From: Aphanomyces cochlioides
Taxonomy: Eukaryota; Oomycota; Saprolegniomycetes; Saprolegniales; Verrucalvaceae
DNA: 64,000 nt
Direction of reading: 5' to 3'
NCBI GenBank assembly: GCA_019828595.1
Contig: JAHQRK010000003.1
Coordinates: forward strand, 3,162,001 to 3,226,000
Made by a program: the position numbers and the translations under genes
The notes under the pieces: generated by a model
Told to the model about the DNA's origin: nothing
Database searches by the model: none
The model's input: only the letters and a program-made list of their open reading frames with translations
Part shown: positions 51,572 through 63,214 of the stretch, one piece after another
Layout: each line of letters begins with the position of its first letter
How positions within the stretch are numbered: the first letter of the stretch is position 1

Positions 51572-52348
51572 ATGAGCACCCCCACGACGGTCGTCTATAC
51601 GTTCAACCCTGCATCCTCTGGTGGAGTTTCCGGCACCATTACGACGGTGGTCGGCGCCCCTGGCTCGGCGGAAATCAAAGCCAACTTGGACCTCACCAAT
51701 GCCAACTGGTCTGCCTTGCAAGCGTTTGACGGAAACTGCACGGGATCGCCTGTGACGGAATTCACGTGGCACATCCACTCGATCTGGAACAACACCAAGT
51801 CGTCGGAATTCACGACTGGCTGCTCCTTGGCAAAGGCTGGCAACCACTACGATCCGGAGTTTGCCTGCGGCCCCAACTCGGAAAACATCAAGGATGCCAA
51901 GTGCGCTGGAAAGACGTACGCCTGCAACACGACCACGTATGCTGCGAACCCAAGTGCATGCGAAAAGGGAGATTTGTCCGGCCATGTGGGCAAGATGAAG
52001 GCCACAGACGGCAAGATTGTTGCCTCGTGGTCTGACAAGGGCAACTTCCCATCGGTTGCGGAACACAAGCCCACTTGGAACATCATGTTGCACGCTGTGT
52101 GTGGCTCGGTCACCCCTCGCTTCATCTGTGCGACCGGCGCTGTTTCAACTGAATCTCTTGATGTTGGTTCCAACAGCACAAACGCTACTAACCCATCCAC
52201 CACCAAAGCCAACGAAGTCACGACCCCAGCTCCCGGCACTGTGACGACAACCACCACTGCCGCTCCTACCACGACCAAGGCAAACAGCGCCGTCAAGGTC
52301 TCTGTGCTTGCTGCTTTGTCAATGGCTGCCTTGGCTGTTCTCTTCTAA
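51572..52348 (+). CDS. Cu-only superoxide-dismutase-like, GPI-anchor-type surface protein
   Basis: 258 residues from the first ATG at 51572. Residues 1-180 follow the Cu/Zn SOD fold: GGVSGTITTVV near the start, FTWHIHSIW (two copper His, about 67 and 69), AGNHYDPEFACG (His about 92), GDLSGHVGKM, and WNIMLHAVCGS (fourth His, about 174). The zinc-binding His/Asp loop of classical enzymes is not evident, as in Cu-only SODs. A Thr/Ser/Pro-rich stretch (about 200-235) and a hydrophobic C-terminus (VSVLAALSMAALAVLF) are typical of GPI-anchored wall proteins. No signal peptide follows this ATG, and the frame has no other ATG upstream. A separate 5' exon encoding the leader is likely. Confidence 0.75.
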   Translation: MSTPTTVVYTFNPASSGGVSGTITTVVGAPGSAEIKANLDLTNANWSALQAFDGNCTGSPVTEFTWHIHSIWNNTKSSEFTTGCSLAKAGNHYDPEFACGPNSENIKDAKCAGKTYACNTTTYAANPSACEKGDLSGHVGKMKATDGKIVASWSDKGNFPSVAEHKPTWNIMLHAVCGSVTPRFICATGAVSTESLDVGSNSTNATNPSTTKANEVTTPAPGTVTTTTTAAPTTTKANSAVKVSVLAALSMAALAVLF

Positions 52349-53309
52349 ACTCCCAGACCCAATAGGTTATGTAATGTAACAGATAAGATATTCATCCTCT
52401 TCACTCGATCTTGCGTTGTGTTTATTACGCTACTTGTGGCTGAGATTTTCGGCGATCTGTCGTCCAACGTGGCTGCCTTTCGGGGATTTCAGCGGAAGAC
52501 TATTCAATGGAGCGGTTACCAGGCTGGACCTACATCTCACCCACCAACTCTTGAGTCGTTGCTACGATCTCTGCATTGCAGAGTTTGAAGTCGACAGGAT
52601 ATGATTCGATTTCTAGCTTTCAAATATTGAAAGCGAGAATTTTTCCAAACCCGTCTGCGATTGAGGTCTCCTCTTCATGGTAGCGACGGAAGCTTGCAAA
52701 CTTGATCACGGTGCACAGAAGACGATCGACGCTCTATTCAGTTGGAAAGAGTCGTCAAAGCATAAATTTGACTGTTTGAGCACGGTTACATTCAAATTTC
52801 GTGTGGGGACGCTGCAGAGACTCCGGATTCACCGTGACAGATTTCAAGCTAGCGGATAGACGAGACACTTTATAGCATGTATCCTTGTGTATGCAGATTT
52901 CAAGGTCCATCCATGAACTATCTACCTGATTGCTGATGTTCTTCCATGCCCTCAAAGTGCTTCAAGATGTGATTGACGAAGATTATCCGGGATCCAATAT
53001 TATCCGTACAAGAAAAATCCGGTTAACCCGATATTATCCGGAATTCTGATGCAGCTCCAGTCTGAATATGCTGTCAATAGCTACCAGGTACTTAATGATG
53101 CCGACAACCAAGTTCTCTTTGTTAGCGTTGCACGAGTAACACTCAAAGCTGCACTGTCGTTCCACTCGCTGAAGTTTGTCCAGTAGTATTCATTTATAAA
53201 GGTCATTTGCATCGAATATAACAGGTGATAAAAATTATAAGTTTTCTAAATTATTAATTGTGACGATATATCATGACGCCCAATATTTCTTTGGTTGCCG
53301 CAACTCGAC
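52349..53309. other. Intergenic, no gene recognised
   Basis: About 960 bp. ATCCGG-containing words and their inverse (53000-53045, TATCCGGGATCCAATATTATCC) form a small inverted cluster. No coding motif seen. Confidence 0.45.
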
Positions 53310-55341
53310 ATGGCGCTTCCGGTAAGGGACTCCAAATAGCTCTTCATTAGTCTCATGCTTGTCGTTGTGTAGATCCTGGAGACGTTTGCCGAACATGGAT
53401 ACCATTTATTTCATACCCCCGAAGCAGTCTATGCTGACTTTCGCGCGGCAGGCATCTTTCGGCGGTCTGGAATCGATGTCGCGTCGCATGCGTCGCGATT
53501 GCTGCAACGAGAGGCGCTCTTTGACGTTGCTTTGTCCAATGGAATGAGCAGTATTATTGCCATCTACGTCTTGGCTAAAGATGACAAAGACACGTTTCTT
53601 CTACAAGAACCTGTCGCGGTTCAAACGTGGGTGAAGACACGTCTTGAACGAGCAAAAGCAAACGTCCTTGAGCATCTCGATTCAACTACGAAGCTACACG
53701 GAAGCGTGCGACACCTCCGAGGAATGAAGCAGGTTATCCAAGCTCTCCTTGAGCGATTGGAGCAAGGGAAAGCCGCCGCGTTACCGAAACAATTAGCACT
53801 AGATGAAGCGACGACAGCGCCTTGGACTACAGACGCATTGGCGTACCTGTTGGCGTTACAAAACGAGCTGACCTCATGGGAACGCATCGCTGGGTTTAGT
53901 CTCTGGCTCTTAGATCGTTTCTCATCGACGGAATTGCCCGCTCCACGTTCGCCGGGTCTATTGGACGCCATTCTTGCGAGTGCTGGTCTGTCCGAGTTGA
54001 AGCCATTTCCACGCACGACAAGCGACCTCTTTGTCCACCTTGAAGGCGTTGATGCACTCACGACTGGTGCAATCCTTTTGTTCCTAACACTGGGCCACCA
54101 AACACACTCTACCAGCAGCAATTCGTTGGTTGATCTCCGAGCTTTTGCTATTGACTGCGCGGCGCCGTTGCATCTCCCACGCCTCCATGCGAACCACGTC
54201 TTGGCGTTATGGTGTATCGACCAGGAGAAGCATCTCATTTCGACTTGCGACCTCCTCCTTGAAAGCCCTCCAGAGTGCATGGACCGCGCAGTACTCGTTG
54301 CAGTGATTAATGCGCTATTGCATGCCAACCAGGCCGATCTTGCATTTCGCGTTTACTCCAGCTTCCCTCTGCCTTTGGCTGACCAGGACGGCGACTTGTC
54401 ATTACTCTTGAGCGTCATAAAGACTTGCTTGGCTTTGGATCTCTGGCCATTAACCTGGATGCTTGTTCGTCAATACCCAACGCATATTGCTACAACTGTG
54501 TCAATGCTCATTGCGTACCATCGCTCCTCTGGCACTATCCACGACGTGTTGCTGAAAATGACATGGAGCCCCGAAGAAGTTGACGCTTGGAAAGCTGTCT
54601 TGAGCCCAGAAGACAGCTTGCTGTTGCATCTCCACAGGTAAAAAGAATATCGAGGCGATCTGGCTAATCTCTGGTGTCGTAGAGCCGATTTCAACAATGC
54701 CAAAGCCCAGGCTTCGGCACCACCATCGCCAGAAATTCAGCTTTTGCTTAAAACTGTTCCATCATCGTCGACCGATTTCTCTGTATCCTTGCAAGGAACT
54801 ACCCAAAACAATCGCCGAACGACAAATGAAGCGACTAAAGTCACAATTGCTCCAGTTTTGCCGCCTCCATCGCAGCAGCTACCAGTGGCGGCGTGGCCAA
54901 AACCATCTAAAGGTAAACATCTCCAATGTGGTTGTAAGATATATTGACGTGATGTCCATAGAGCAATACGCTAACTTCTTTCATAAATCAACAGCTACGT
55001 CGAATGGAACGACGCATTTAAGCCTTCAAATCAAGAAACAAGCGGCTACAGCGACCACGACGTCACCAAAGAGAACCACGGAGACGCCCTCGACTACAAT
55101 CGCCCAAGAATCGACATCTCGAGCAATGCCATATCAATTCCTCCTGGCGGATGCACCAACCCAAGGACCACACAGCGCTTCCAAGGCCCAGTCGACTCGC
55201 CCATTGATCGAAGAACCGCTTGAATTGCGACCACAGGAACCGGACGTCTTTGTCACTCCATTGAGGCACCATTTGCCAAAACAAGCCCACACGCTACCCA
55301 CACGTCGGAATCCACTCCGTGATGCGCGTAAAAAGTATTAA
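53310..55341 (+). CDS. Four-exon helical protein, weakly ELYS-like
   Basis: Exons proposed from GT...AG sites that keep one frame: 53310-53321 (MALP), 53373-54637, 54683-54912, 54995-55341; introns of 51, 45 and 82 nt; 617 residues. Exon 2 is rich in helices: LETFAEHGYHLFHTPEAVYA, LFDVALSNGMSSIIAIYVLA, ALWCIDQEKHLISTCDLLLE, AVINALLHANQADLAFRVYS. This alpha-solenoid pattern, with a helix unit ending in a losses-and-gains type repeat, recalls the ELYS domain of nuclear-pore assembly proteins, but no diagnostic motif is certain. The C-terminal third is low-complexity, Ser/Thr/Pro-rich and basic, ending RRNPLRDARKKY. Gene structure is better supported than function. Confidence 0.55.
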
Positions 55342-55387
55342 AGATCAACTGCGCATGGTGTATTGTAGCATCAACTTCATGTTTGCC

Positions 55388-55636
55388 TTACATTTCTTCG
55401 TCGTCGGGTACAATACGGCCTTCTGTGGGAACGAGGATGGGAATGCCATTACGAATCGGATACGCCACTCGAATGTCACGGCAAAAGAGAATACCTTTCT
55501 CGGGAAGATATTCCAGTGCATACTTGGAAATTGGGCAGACCAAGTGATCCAAAACTGAAGGATCTTGTAGTGTCGTTGAGAACGAACGACGGCTCGTCAT
55601 GGCCGCCATGGCCGCAGTCCTGCGCATTGCCCACAT
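55388..55636 (-). CDS. Trm112/PREY-like small protein, probably mitochondrial
   Basis: 82 residues from the ATG at 55636. The first 25 (MWAMRRTAAMAAMTSRRSFS) look like a mitochondrial targeting sequence. The rest is the Trm112p/UPF0434 fold: LDHLVCPISKYALEYLP, GILFCRDIRVAYPIRNGIPI, LVPTEGRIVPDD. In animals and plants such proteins (PREY) support complex I assembly and ubiquinone synthesis. The bacterial YcaR-type proteins are similar in length. Convergent with the four-exon gene; stops 46 bp apart. Confidence 0.85.
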   Translation of the reverse strand: MWAMRRTAAMAAMTSRRSFSTTLQDPSVLDHLVCPISKYALEYLPEKGILFCRDIRVAYPIRNGIPILVPTEGRIVPDDEEM

Positions 55637-55805
55637 ACTTTTGCCTTGAAAATGGTGGCAAAATTGATTGGACAACTTCAATGTACTGAGTTTTGATATT
55701 CTATATGATTAAAGAGCTCAAAATTGTAACACTTTAGATAATGAATGAGATTAACTTTACCGTAAAGTGAACTCTCAAAAGACTCGTTGATGCAAAGTCT
55801 TGAAG

Positions 55806-56992
55806 GGCGTGTTCGGTGAAAAACAGGATTCAGACTCAAAAATCCAGATTAAATCAATCCAGATTAATCCAAATAGATTTGGAATGGATCCAATGAAATC
55901 ACACACAGAAAAGGATGTATTCCAAACTCTACAAACTTATACTACTCTGGTCCGAAATAATTGTCATATTGCATATTTTTGGGGGTACAATTCTTGTTAA
56001 CTTGGTTTTAGTATGAAACAGTTTGAAGAATTTATCAAATTTGAACATATTTATATTAAAGTATTATTCATAAATGATAAAATTTGCATACAAAATAGTA
56101 AATATACATATGACCTAACGATATTGGAGGCCTCATCACATTTAGCTTTGCTCACGTCTCTAGGCGCCATATTTGGTCCTGCAAATGCATACAAACTTAT
56201 TCAATATGTTCCAGTGATGCGTGGACGGACGCAGGAGCTCACAGGGTCGCCGGAAAAGGGCCTTAGAGCCAGACCATTCGGTTTGAGTTGTGAGCATCAA
56301 ATTTGAGCATCTAGATCGATAGTCTCTCAAAAATACCGTTAATATGTTGGAGACTAAGTGATCTATTTGTGTGTGCGGTAGGACCGCGTTTCATTGCGAT
56401 TTGATTCCCTGGCGGAAGATTGTCTGTAATTTGAATCAGAGGACAAACTTTGAGGCATTGTTTCTCCTGCATGGCGATGAATTTCGCCTGAACAAATATA
56501 TCCAATCAAAGAGGAGATAAAGCACTTTCATTTGCACCAATCAAATGTAGAATTCCTCAAAGAGGAGCAACGAAAAACTCCACTGAAAAGTCAAATGTGA
56601 CAATTATTTCGGACCAGAGTAGTATTCCACATTTGGTTGTGGATTCGCCACAGCAACGATGGCTTCATCAGCGAGCTGGAGCCGCGACGTCGAAGTCGCT
56701 TTCATCTGTGGTATGCGAGTCGTCTTTGATTCTTCAAGGTAGTTCCAGTTTGTGTAGATAGCAACACCAGCGGCAGCCATTGCGGTGGCAGTCGTCAGAC
56801 ATGTGAACTCTCAAACGCGATGTGATAATCCAATTCTTGCCTTGTGAAATCCATCCTCCACCATGGATTCTAAAATCCGGATTTTTGTGGATTATCATTC
56901 GGGATTTTCAAACACACCGAACACGATTTTTTGGACTAAAATAGTCCAAATCCCCCAAAATCCCGAATAATCCACCAAACTGAACACGGCCG
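55806..56992. repeat. Possible non-autonomous hAT-like element, boundaries weak
   Basis: The left word GGGCGTGTTCGGTG is the inverse of two right-hand words, CACCGAACACG (about 56919) and CTGAACACGGCC (about 56981). GTGTTCGGT-type termini are common in hAT elements. The right end also contains TTTGGACTAAAATAGTCCAAA, a perfect hairpin. The interior is AT-rich and non-coding. No 8-bp target duplication was found at either choice of end, so this is tentative. Confidence 0.35.
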
Positions 56993-58078
56993 AAGTGATT
57001 CATTAAGCTACTAGGACAGCTTGGACAGCGATAAAATCTTCAATCGGTATCATCCGAATTATCGTCCGAACTGGATTTTTCGGAAATTCGCTCGGACGAT
57101 ATAGGTTAAATTCCAGTTTTGGCTGATCCTGGTTTAACTATGTGAGAGTAATTTAAACACTGGAACACAGTTTGAGGTGAATCCACACGCGTTTCCACGA
57201 GACGCGTTGCCATCTCATGAAGTGGGTCGGCTTGTCCAAATGCAGCATGTAACGTAAGTGCCGCCAAGATTTAAACAGGCAATCAGCTCATACATTATCC
57301 TTAGGTCCAAGAGTTGCATATTTATCTCGTTGCGAGCTCATTTCGAGCCACCATCGGCCTGTTTGTTTGAAAAGTGAGTCAAGTTGTATTGTGTCGCTGG
57401 GCCAAAGCAAAGCAGTTGCCTGCAATGCGCTTTGACACGCTGTAAGAGGGACCATGAGGGCGACTATCTCGAGCCGACGAACGAGCTAAATCACTGGAAA
57501 CCAAAGGTAGCACGAGGACGGCTGTCTCTAGCAGATGAACGAGCTTAAGGCTGGAGAAATCAAAGGTAGATGGACTTAAAACGAGCCTATTCTAATGCTA
57601 ATGTGGGCTTTAGCTTGTGTATTCGCAATGAATATAGCCGCAAACAAGTCTAGTACCGACTTTGCGATTGTCAAAATCTTTAGCAGATCAAACTGTGTGA
57701 TGTATGACAGCTGATGTGACTTGAATCATTACAGTTTTTTTTTTTACAGGTTTACATCGATACACGCATTGAATGGTGGTTAAGCCTAGCGTTTCCAGCG
57801 TCACTCGAATACTTGGGAGTTGGATCCAAGCTCAAATCCATTCAGGAAGAACACACGATAGAGAGTCTGACATATATTGCGTGGTAAATGATTAGATGTC
57901 AAGCCCAATTCACAGCATTCTAGACAAATTTCAGACATTTTACTGGGATAATCATCGTAGTTTGAAATACGAATGCATGAAAAGACCAAGTTGGCTACAC
58001 GCAGTTGCGCTGTCGACGTGGATGCAAGCTGTGTAGAAATTCAGCAAGTACGTGATCGATTGAATAACGAAAGATCAT
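56993..58078. other. Intergenic, no gene recognised
   Basis: About 1.1 kb between the possible hAT-like repeat and the recombinase. A repeated passage (GAGCTAAAT/GAGCTTAAG following CGAACGAGC-like words at 57470-57560) occurs twice with variation. A T10 run lies near 57740. No coding motif. Confidence 0.45.
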
Positions 58079-60233
58079 TTATTGAGAGTCCAACAGATAG
58101 CTATCTCGCCACGCTTTGATCAAACCTGATGCAGCTCCTGTGTGAGTCCTTGTTCTTTGTGGATTTTTGGCGTGCAAAATTGACAAGACCTCACGCTGGA
58201 CATTGACGGCTTGTTGCTTAGCTACAACAATCCAGGTTTCCGACGGATTTTCTCCTGGTGGTGGTGGATAACGCTCACGTAGAATAGACCGTGCGATTGC
58301 CGCTGCACGTCGAGCGTCGCGCTGAGCGTGCAGGCTGCCGTCGATTGGAGTCTCGTCCAGTGAATGTATCCAATATCGGAAAAGTAGGCTGGAGAACGAC
58401 CAGCCTTTCAACGACCGCAAATCATTCGGCCAAGTTCGGGTATGAAGTGGCTCTAAACTATCCATTGTACTTTTAACACCTGTAGAAACGCTGCTTGCAA
58501 GCGTCGAATCATCTGCGGATGGTGTCTTTCTCTTTTTTAGCTGGATTGGCGTGTCTGTAAGTCGACTCAATATAACGAGGATTGTATTTTGCTGAGCACT
58601 GATAGTGTTCAAAGCCGTTCTGTGGTCGTTGCATAACTGATCAAAATTGTGGTGAAGTGATGCAAGCTCTCGCTTGACCTGTTCATGATGGCGATTTTGT
58701 AGCTCCAATTTTCCACTGAGTTCAGTGATTTCTGCGGCAACGTCACGCTGAGCAGACGAGAAGCGAGCCAGAGAGTCTTCAAGGGATATCTTCGTTGAGG
58801 GCACGAAATCAACAGCGCCACTTGTCAAAATGGGTAAGCATTGCATGTTGTCGGAAATGAAACTCTTTTTAATTGCGGCCCCCCATTCAAGGAGCACGTC
58901 GACCGCTTGCTCGTCGTTTTTCGAATTATCACAAGCTTTGACAGCCTCAATCATTGCTGTATGGAGGACATGGGACTGACAAGCCGCTCGAGTATCAGGA
59001 AAATAGAGTAGTAGAGAAGCAGCAAGGGTTTGTTGAAAGCTATCCTTTTTCAGTCGAGTAGAATAATGCTGGAATAGACATTTCGTGAATGAGCACTGCA
59101 CATTTCCATGATCATGATCTAATAACAGACGAGCTGGGACTACATTTCGTGTTGGATGCTGCCAACCATCAAGGACACGAGCAACTTTTTGGTCACTTGC
59201 AGATGTCTCAGAGATATATTCCAAAAGTGTGTTGAATCCATCCATTGTCCAGCGCCCACGGTGAGCAAGATCACTCAAATTCACATCTGAACTGGACGCG
59301 GCAGTAGCAGCAGCTCCACGACGACTCGAGTGGGAACGCGAGTTGCGTGTTAGCTTGGCGCTGTCAATCTCTTTGCTGAGAGAACCTAGTACGCGGTTGA
59401 TGTAGCCAGATGTGTCGCTCGACCCTTTTTCAAAAGCAAGCTGGCTAAAAAGACGTAGTGACAAGCCATAACGGTCGACAACCAGCTGGGAAGCTAGTGA
59501 ATGTAAGGGGTCAAACTGCCAAACCAATGCTGTAGGAAATATGGAGACGGCGTGTTCTTGCCGGGTCTTTTTCCTTGTAACTCTGGCAAGCAGAAAATTG
59601 CCAGTCCACTGCAAGTGATCATACATAATATCTCCAACATCCGACGAACGTCCAACAAGGCTCCATTGAAAGGACAGCAATGTGCGATCCATCATGGAAC
59701 GTGCACAATTTCGTGAAAAGAGATGGCTCGTGAGCACAGTCAAGTCTTCTATGGTCATAAGGGGCGCTTTGTCCTGCAACGGAGAGCCATTGTTCGCCCA
59801 TATATCTTGGTAGTGCTTCCGTAGGGCTGTACGCAGAGAAGAGTACCAGGCTTTGTGGTCTCGGAAAAAAAGATGTTTTAGTCGACTCCTCGATTTGCCT
59901 TTTCACACTGCTTAAATATGTTGTAGACGCCGAATAGCCAATATTTGGGTCGCGCGTCAAATATCCAGCAAATCTGTCAATCAGATCTGTGTTAACGTGT
60001 GAGGAAGTGAGCTGGTGGATCGTAGAAACACCAATAGAGTATTCTGCCAAGAATTTCTCAAACTTCTTCATGGCTGCCGATGCATGAAGCTTTGAATTCC
60101 GAGTGTAGGGGTTGGCCATGACGCTTGGTATGACTTGGCCATCGACATCTGACCCTGTAACCAGTGTGGCCACGACTTCCTCGTCTATCGTCTTCTTGCA
60201 AAACCACGAATAGAACTTAATCAAACCTTTCAA
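58079..60233 (-). pseudogene. Divergent Crypton-like tyrosine recombinase, one frameshift
   Basis: Two frames of about 200 and 566 codons join at a T7 run near 59865: the first reads ESTKTSFFPRP and the continuing sense is FRDHKAWYSSLRTALRKHY. Together they give a protein of about 715 residues. The N-terminal part (KLHASAAMKKFEKFLAEYSI) is a SAM-like arm-binding domain. Catalytic residues: SLVGRSSDVGDI (Arg), SHSSRRGAAATA (HxxR), HRGRWTMDGFNTLLEYI (Trp and Tyr). A coiled coil (AAEITELSGKLELQNRHHEQ) lies at about 480-530, and the C-terminus (WPNDLRSLKGWSFSSLLFRY, SETWIVVAKQQAVNVQREVL) is unlike the GCR1_C tail of the other two copies. The upstream frame opens at 60294 (MATKVCQHPS) but meets a TAA before 60233. 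Confidence 0.75.
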
Positions 60234-60554
60234 TCGTGGAACTTAAGAGAGACCTTGTCCGAAACGGCTGTTTCGGACGGAGGGATGTTGACACACTTTA
60301 GTGGCCATCAGTGATTGGGAAAATATAAATAACGGCAATGGAACAATTAGAGCTGCGTGGCCATATTGAAGTTGCTGCAAGAGTTACACTGTCGTACCTA
60401 GGGGCGTTTGAAGTGTATTGTCCATAACCAGTTGCGAAGGACTGCTTTGTCGGAGTGTATCAAAATACCTAGCGAGATTGCCATGCATAATTGACGTATG
60501 GGATAGTACCAATTCAACAAAAATCATGCTTTATGTAGCTTATGCAGTCGTTAG

Positions 60555-61082
60555 GTGTTTCCATGGCTTGTTCGACTTGGCCAAGTCCCCAAAAACGCTT
60601 GTTGCACGAGAGAATGGTTAGCATCTCCAAATGAAGAGGCAACATACGCATGCGACGATGACTATTCACCAACTTCGCACGAGAAAGCAAGCGTTCGACA
60701 AGATTGGAAGTTGGCTGGATGAAACCCCCAAACCCCCAATTTCAAATCAGCGAGCTTTCCTCAATGCGGTGTCGTTTATCCATCAATAAACCATTGGCAT
60801 AGCTGCGACGGTCAACCACTTCCACGTTCGACCTAGAAACATCTTCTTGCAAGAAGCATGCCACAGCTGCCTTTTCGGCATCACTCATTCACTCACTAGT
60901 ATGGATTTGAAGCTCAACGACTTTAAGAATGGTTTCCACAGACATACAAATTGTAAGGCCGTGATCTCAACGGAATGTTGACATATGGCCTCTTTTAACC
61001 GTTGTTTTCGCCATAAGCCATTATTGCCTTGTCCCGACACCATCAGTCCATCCTTAGGAGTGGGCCATGTGAAACACAACAC
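60555..61082 (-). pseudogene. hAT transposase C-terminal (dimerisation) remnant
   Basis: From 61082 the frame reads WKPFLKSLSFKSILVSE, shifts near 60890 within a GAGTGAATGAGTGATG repeat, and continues SDAEKAAVACFLQED. After an in-frame TGA near 60750 comes FIQPTSNLVERLLSRAKLVN with RRMRMLPLHLEMLTILSCNK and RFW. This is the conserved hAT dimerisation block (PTSN..ER..S). The catalytic part is not recognisable upstream. Unlinked to the BED-finger remnant at the left edge. Confidence 0.75.
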
Positions 61083-62426
61083 CCCTAGGGGATCGTAGGA
61101 ACAATTGATTCCTGCTCAGGGAAAGTCCGATATGGAAAAAATATGGAAATACCATAATGGTTTCCCCACCACTGGTGGCCATGACTAAATGAGTCCTAAA
61201 TACGCGGACAAGTTGTTGTCGGCTTGAGAGGCCAAGCGTCTCCATCATGACGAGCAACCACTTCATACCAAACGAGTGGATATTAATATTGGATTTCCCG
61301 TGGAATGATTGGCTATAAGTAATAATGTTACTTCTGGTAAAGGATAACGTTAACGCACTTTAGTCGTAACAACTTACAAAGCAATGGTAGCTTGGATAAA
61401 CTTCTCGCAGAGATTTCGATCTCTCCTGAATACATACCGGTACCTACAATTACTCCTAGTCACGATGATAAGGACACGACGTCGTTGTCTTCACTCAGTG
61501 AGCGAGTGTCTCCCCTTCGATGGCTTGATGCTGGAGCATCAAGTACCTTGTAGGACGTTGTTTTCGACTGTAGTTTGTTGGAACGAGCTTCTAAATGTCA
61601 TGGAAACCTCGTGTGGAAAGAGTTGTAGCGCCCAACTCTTTTACTAAAACGCCATCCATGGTCTTGACTGCTGGCCAAGTGACTCAGGACACGGTGATGA
61701 AATATCGAACCCATTGAAAAAGTCGCTCAACAACATGGGAAAGCAAGCTCCCACTCTCCAAGGACTACGAGAAACAGGTCATCAAAGACCCTTCCTTCCA
61801 CATCCCCACTTCTATGCACTAACCGCGCCATCCACTGAGAGATCTGCACTTCAAAATGGCACGACCTATTAGTTCACAACCGCGATATTGAATGCAAGGA
61901 TAAGACGTTGATATCAATCTTATTGCTGCTATCAATAGCTTAACGTTTCGTCCTGCAAATCAAGCCAAGTTGGCTTGGAAAAAATAGTTGAACGAAGAAT
62001 TGATGGCCAGGAAGAAAAGTTCAAAATATTCAACTTCAATATGCTATTTCATGCAAATTATTAGATCATGCGACTTGCCGATCTCATGTATACAAATTGA
62101 TTACGAGGGACGAGAGTATACAATCGCGCATAGAATATCGAGTGGAGATTTGCATGAGAAGATGAGAAACGTCGCGTGCGACTCGGCAAACATCTCGCTA
62201 ATAGTACGACAGAACGCTGGCACCTCTTGATAGTGTTTTCGCTCTGAATTTTGACCAATCATATTGCGGAATATTGATCACATCAACAAAATCACGTAAT
62301 CCGGTCGCATAGAAATGCATACAAAGATCCATACAAAGGGCCAATTGCTAGACTCAGGTTGACATGGAGACAACCTTGCTGGGCTAATGCAGAACCTGTA
62401 AGGTGACGTTGAAAAATCAAGTCGGC
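61083..62426. other. Probable further hAT debris and intergenic sequence
   Basis: About 1.3 kb. Short minus-strand frames (for example 61054-61266) may be upstream pieces of the hAT remnant, but no motif is clear. The right part should contain the promoter of the bZIP gene. Confidence 0.4.
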
Positions 62427-63214
62427 ATGAAGAGAAAGAAGACGAGCGAGTGGCGCTTACAGCAGTGCAGGACAAACCAGAGACGCTACAGAAAGCAAGC
62501 GGTCGAAGATATGCGCAACTTGGAGGAAAATGTGGCCAACTTGACCGTCGAAACTGCACGGTTGGAGGGCAATTTGCACATCCTACGATCGACCGCTTTC
62601 CTGCCATCAGCCGCCGCCAATATGATTGCCGAGTACACAGAGTACTTTCGACATGGCCTTTCACAGCGACATGAAGCGCGTCAAATTGACATGGTGCGAC
62701 GTATTGTGACCGAAGACGCGATTGTAGGCGGCTTTGGCCATGGAGCGTCGTTTGTGATCGACCAGTGGCGAAAATATTCGACATACTTCCACGCACTCGA
62801 GATTGTGCAAACGTCGATGGAAGCGATTGACGTGGACTTTGGCCAGCTCGTTCATTGCCATGGTTATTTCCTCTGTCGTATTACCCGCCAGACATTCGAA
62901 GACGTGTTTCCCCACGTCCTTCACCGCGAAGATCTCGTCCAGCGTCTTCTTGGCCAAGAGCTCAAGGCACACTAGAACTGTGCGGTGCATCTCGCCTCAC
63001 ATGAATGATCTAGGTGGTATTTTCTCGTCACTTTACCGTGGAGAAGGAATCCAACCGCGTAGTCCATATATTAACGTCGGCGGATTTCATGAACAGCCTG
63101 ATGGCATTGCTTCAGAGCACTGAGGACGCAATCACCGTCATGAACGGCGCTCTCCTGGACTCCTCTGGACAATTGCAAGGCCATGGCGATATCAAGACTG
63201 AAATGGATCTCTAA
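62427..63214 (+). CDS. bZIP transcription factor with Cys-variant basic region
   Basis: Starts at the ATG at 62427 (MKRKKTSEWRLQQCRTNQRR). The basic region QQCRTNQRRYRKQ has Cys at the position of the usual DNA-contacting Asn (C-x7-R), followed by a short leucine zipper (LEENVANLTVETARLEG). Such Cys variants are described in oomycetes. The next 120 residues (SAAANMIAEYTEYFRHGL...VDFGQLVHCHGYFLCRI) are the conserved oomycete bZIP accessory region. The frame stops at 62975. A 3' frame from 63014 (HFTVEKESNRVVHILTSADF) fits the usual C-terminus. A GC-AG intron at 62967-63013 (47 nt) would join them in frame, but GC donors are rare, so a GT-AG alternative or two separate frames remains possible. 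The first 183 residues are secure. Confidence 0.78.

Noticed and set aside
55806..56992. Firm call of a hAT-type MITE
   Set aside because: End words match, but no 8-bp duplication was found and two alternative right ends exist. Reported only as tentative.
62278..62796. 172-codon minus-strand frame over the bZIP start
   Set aside because: Antisense to a clear basic region and zipper.
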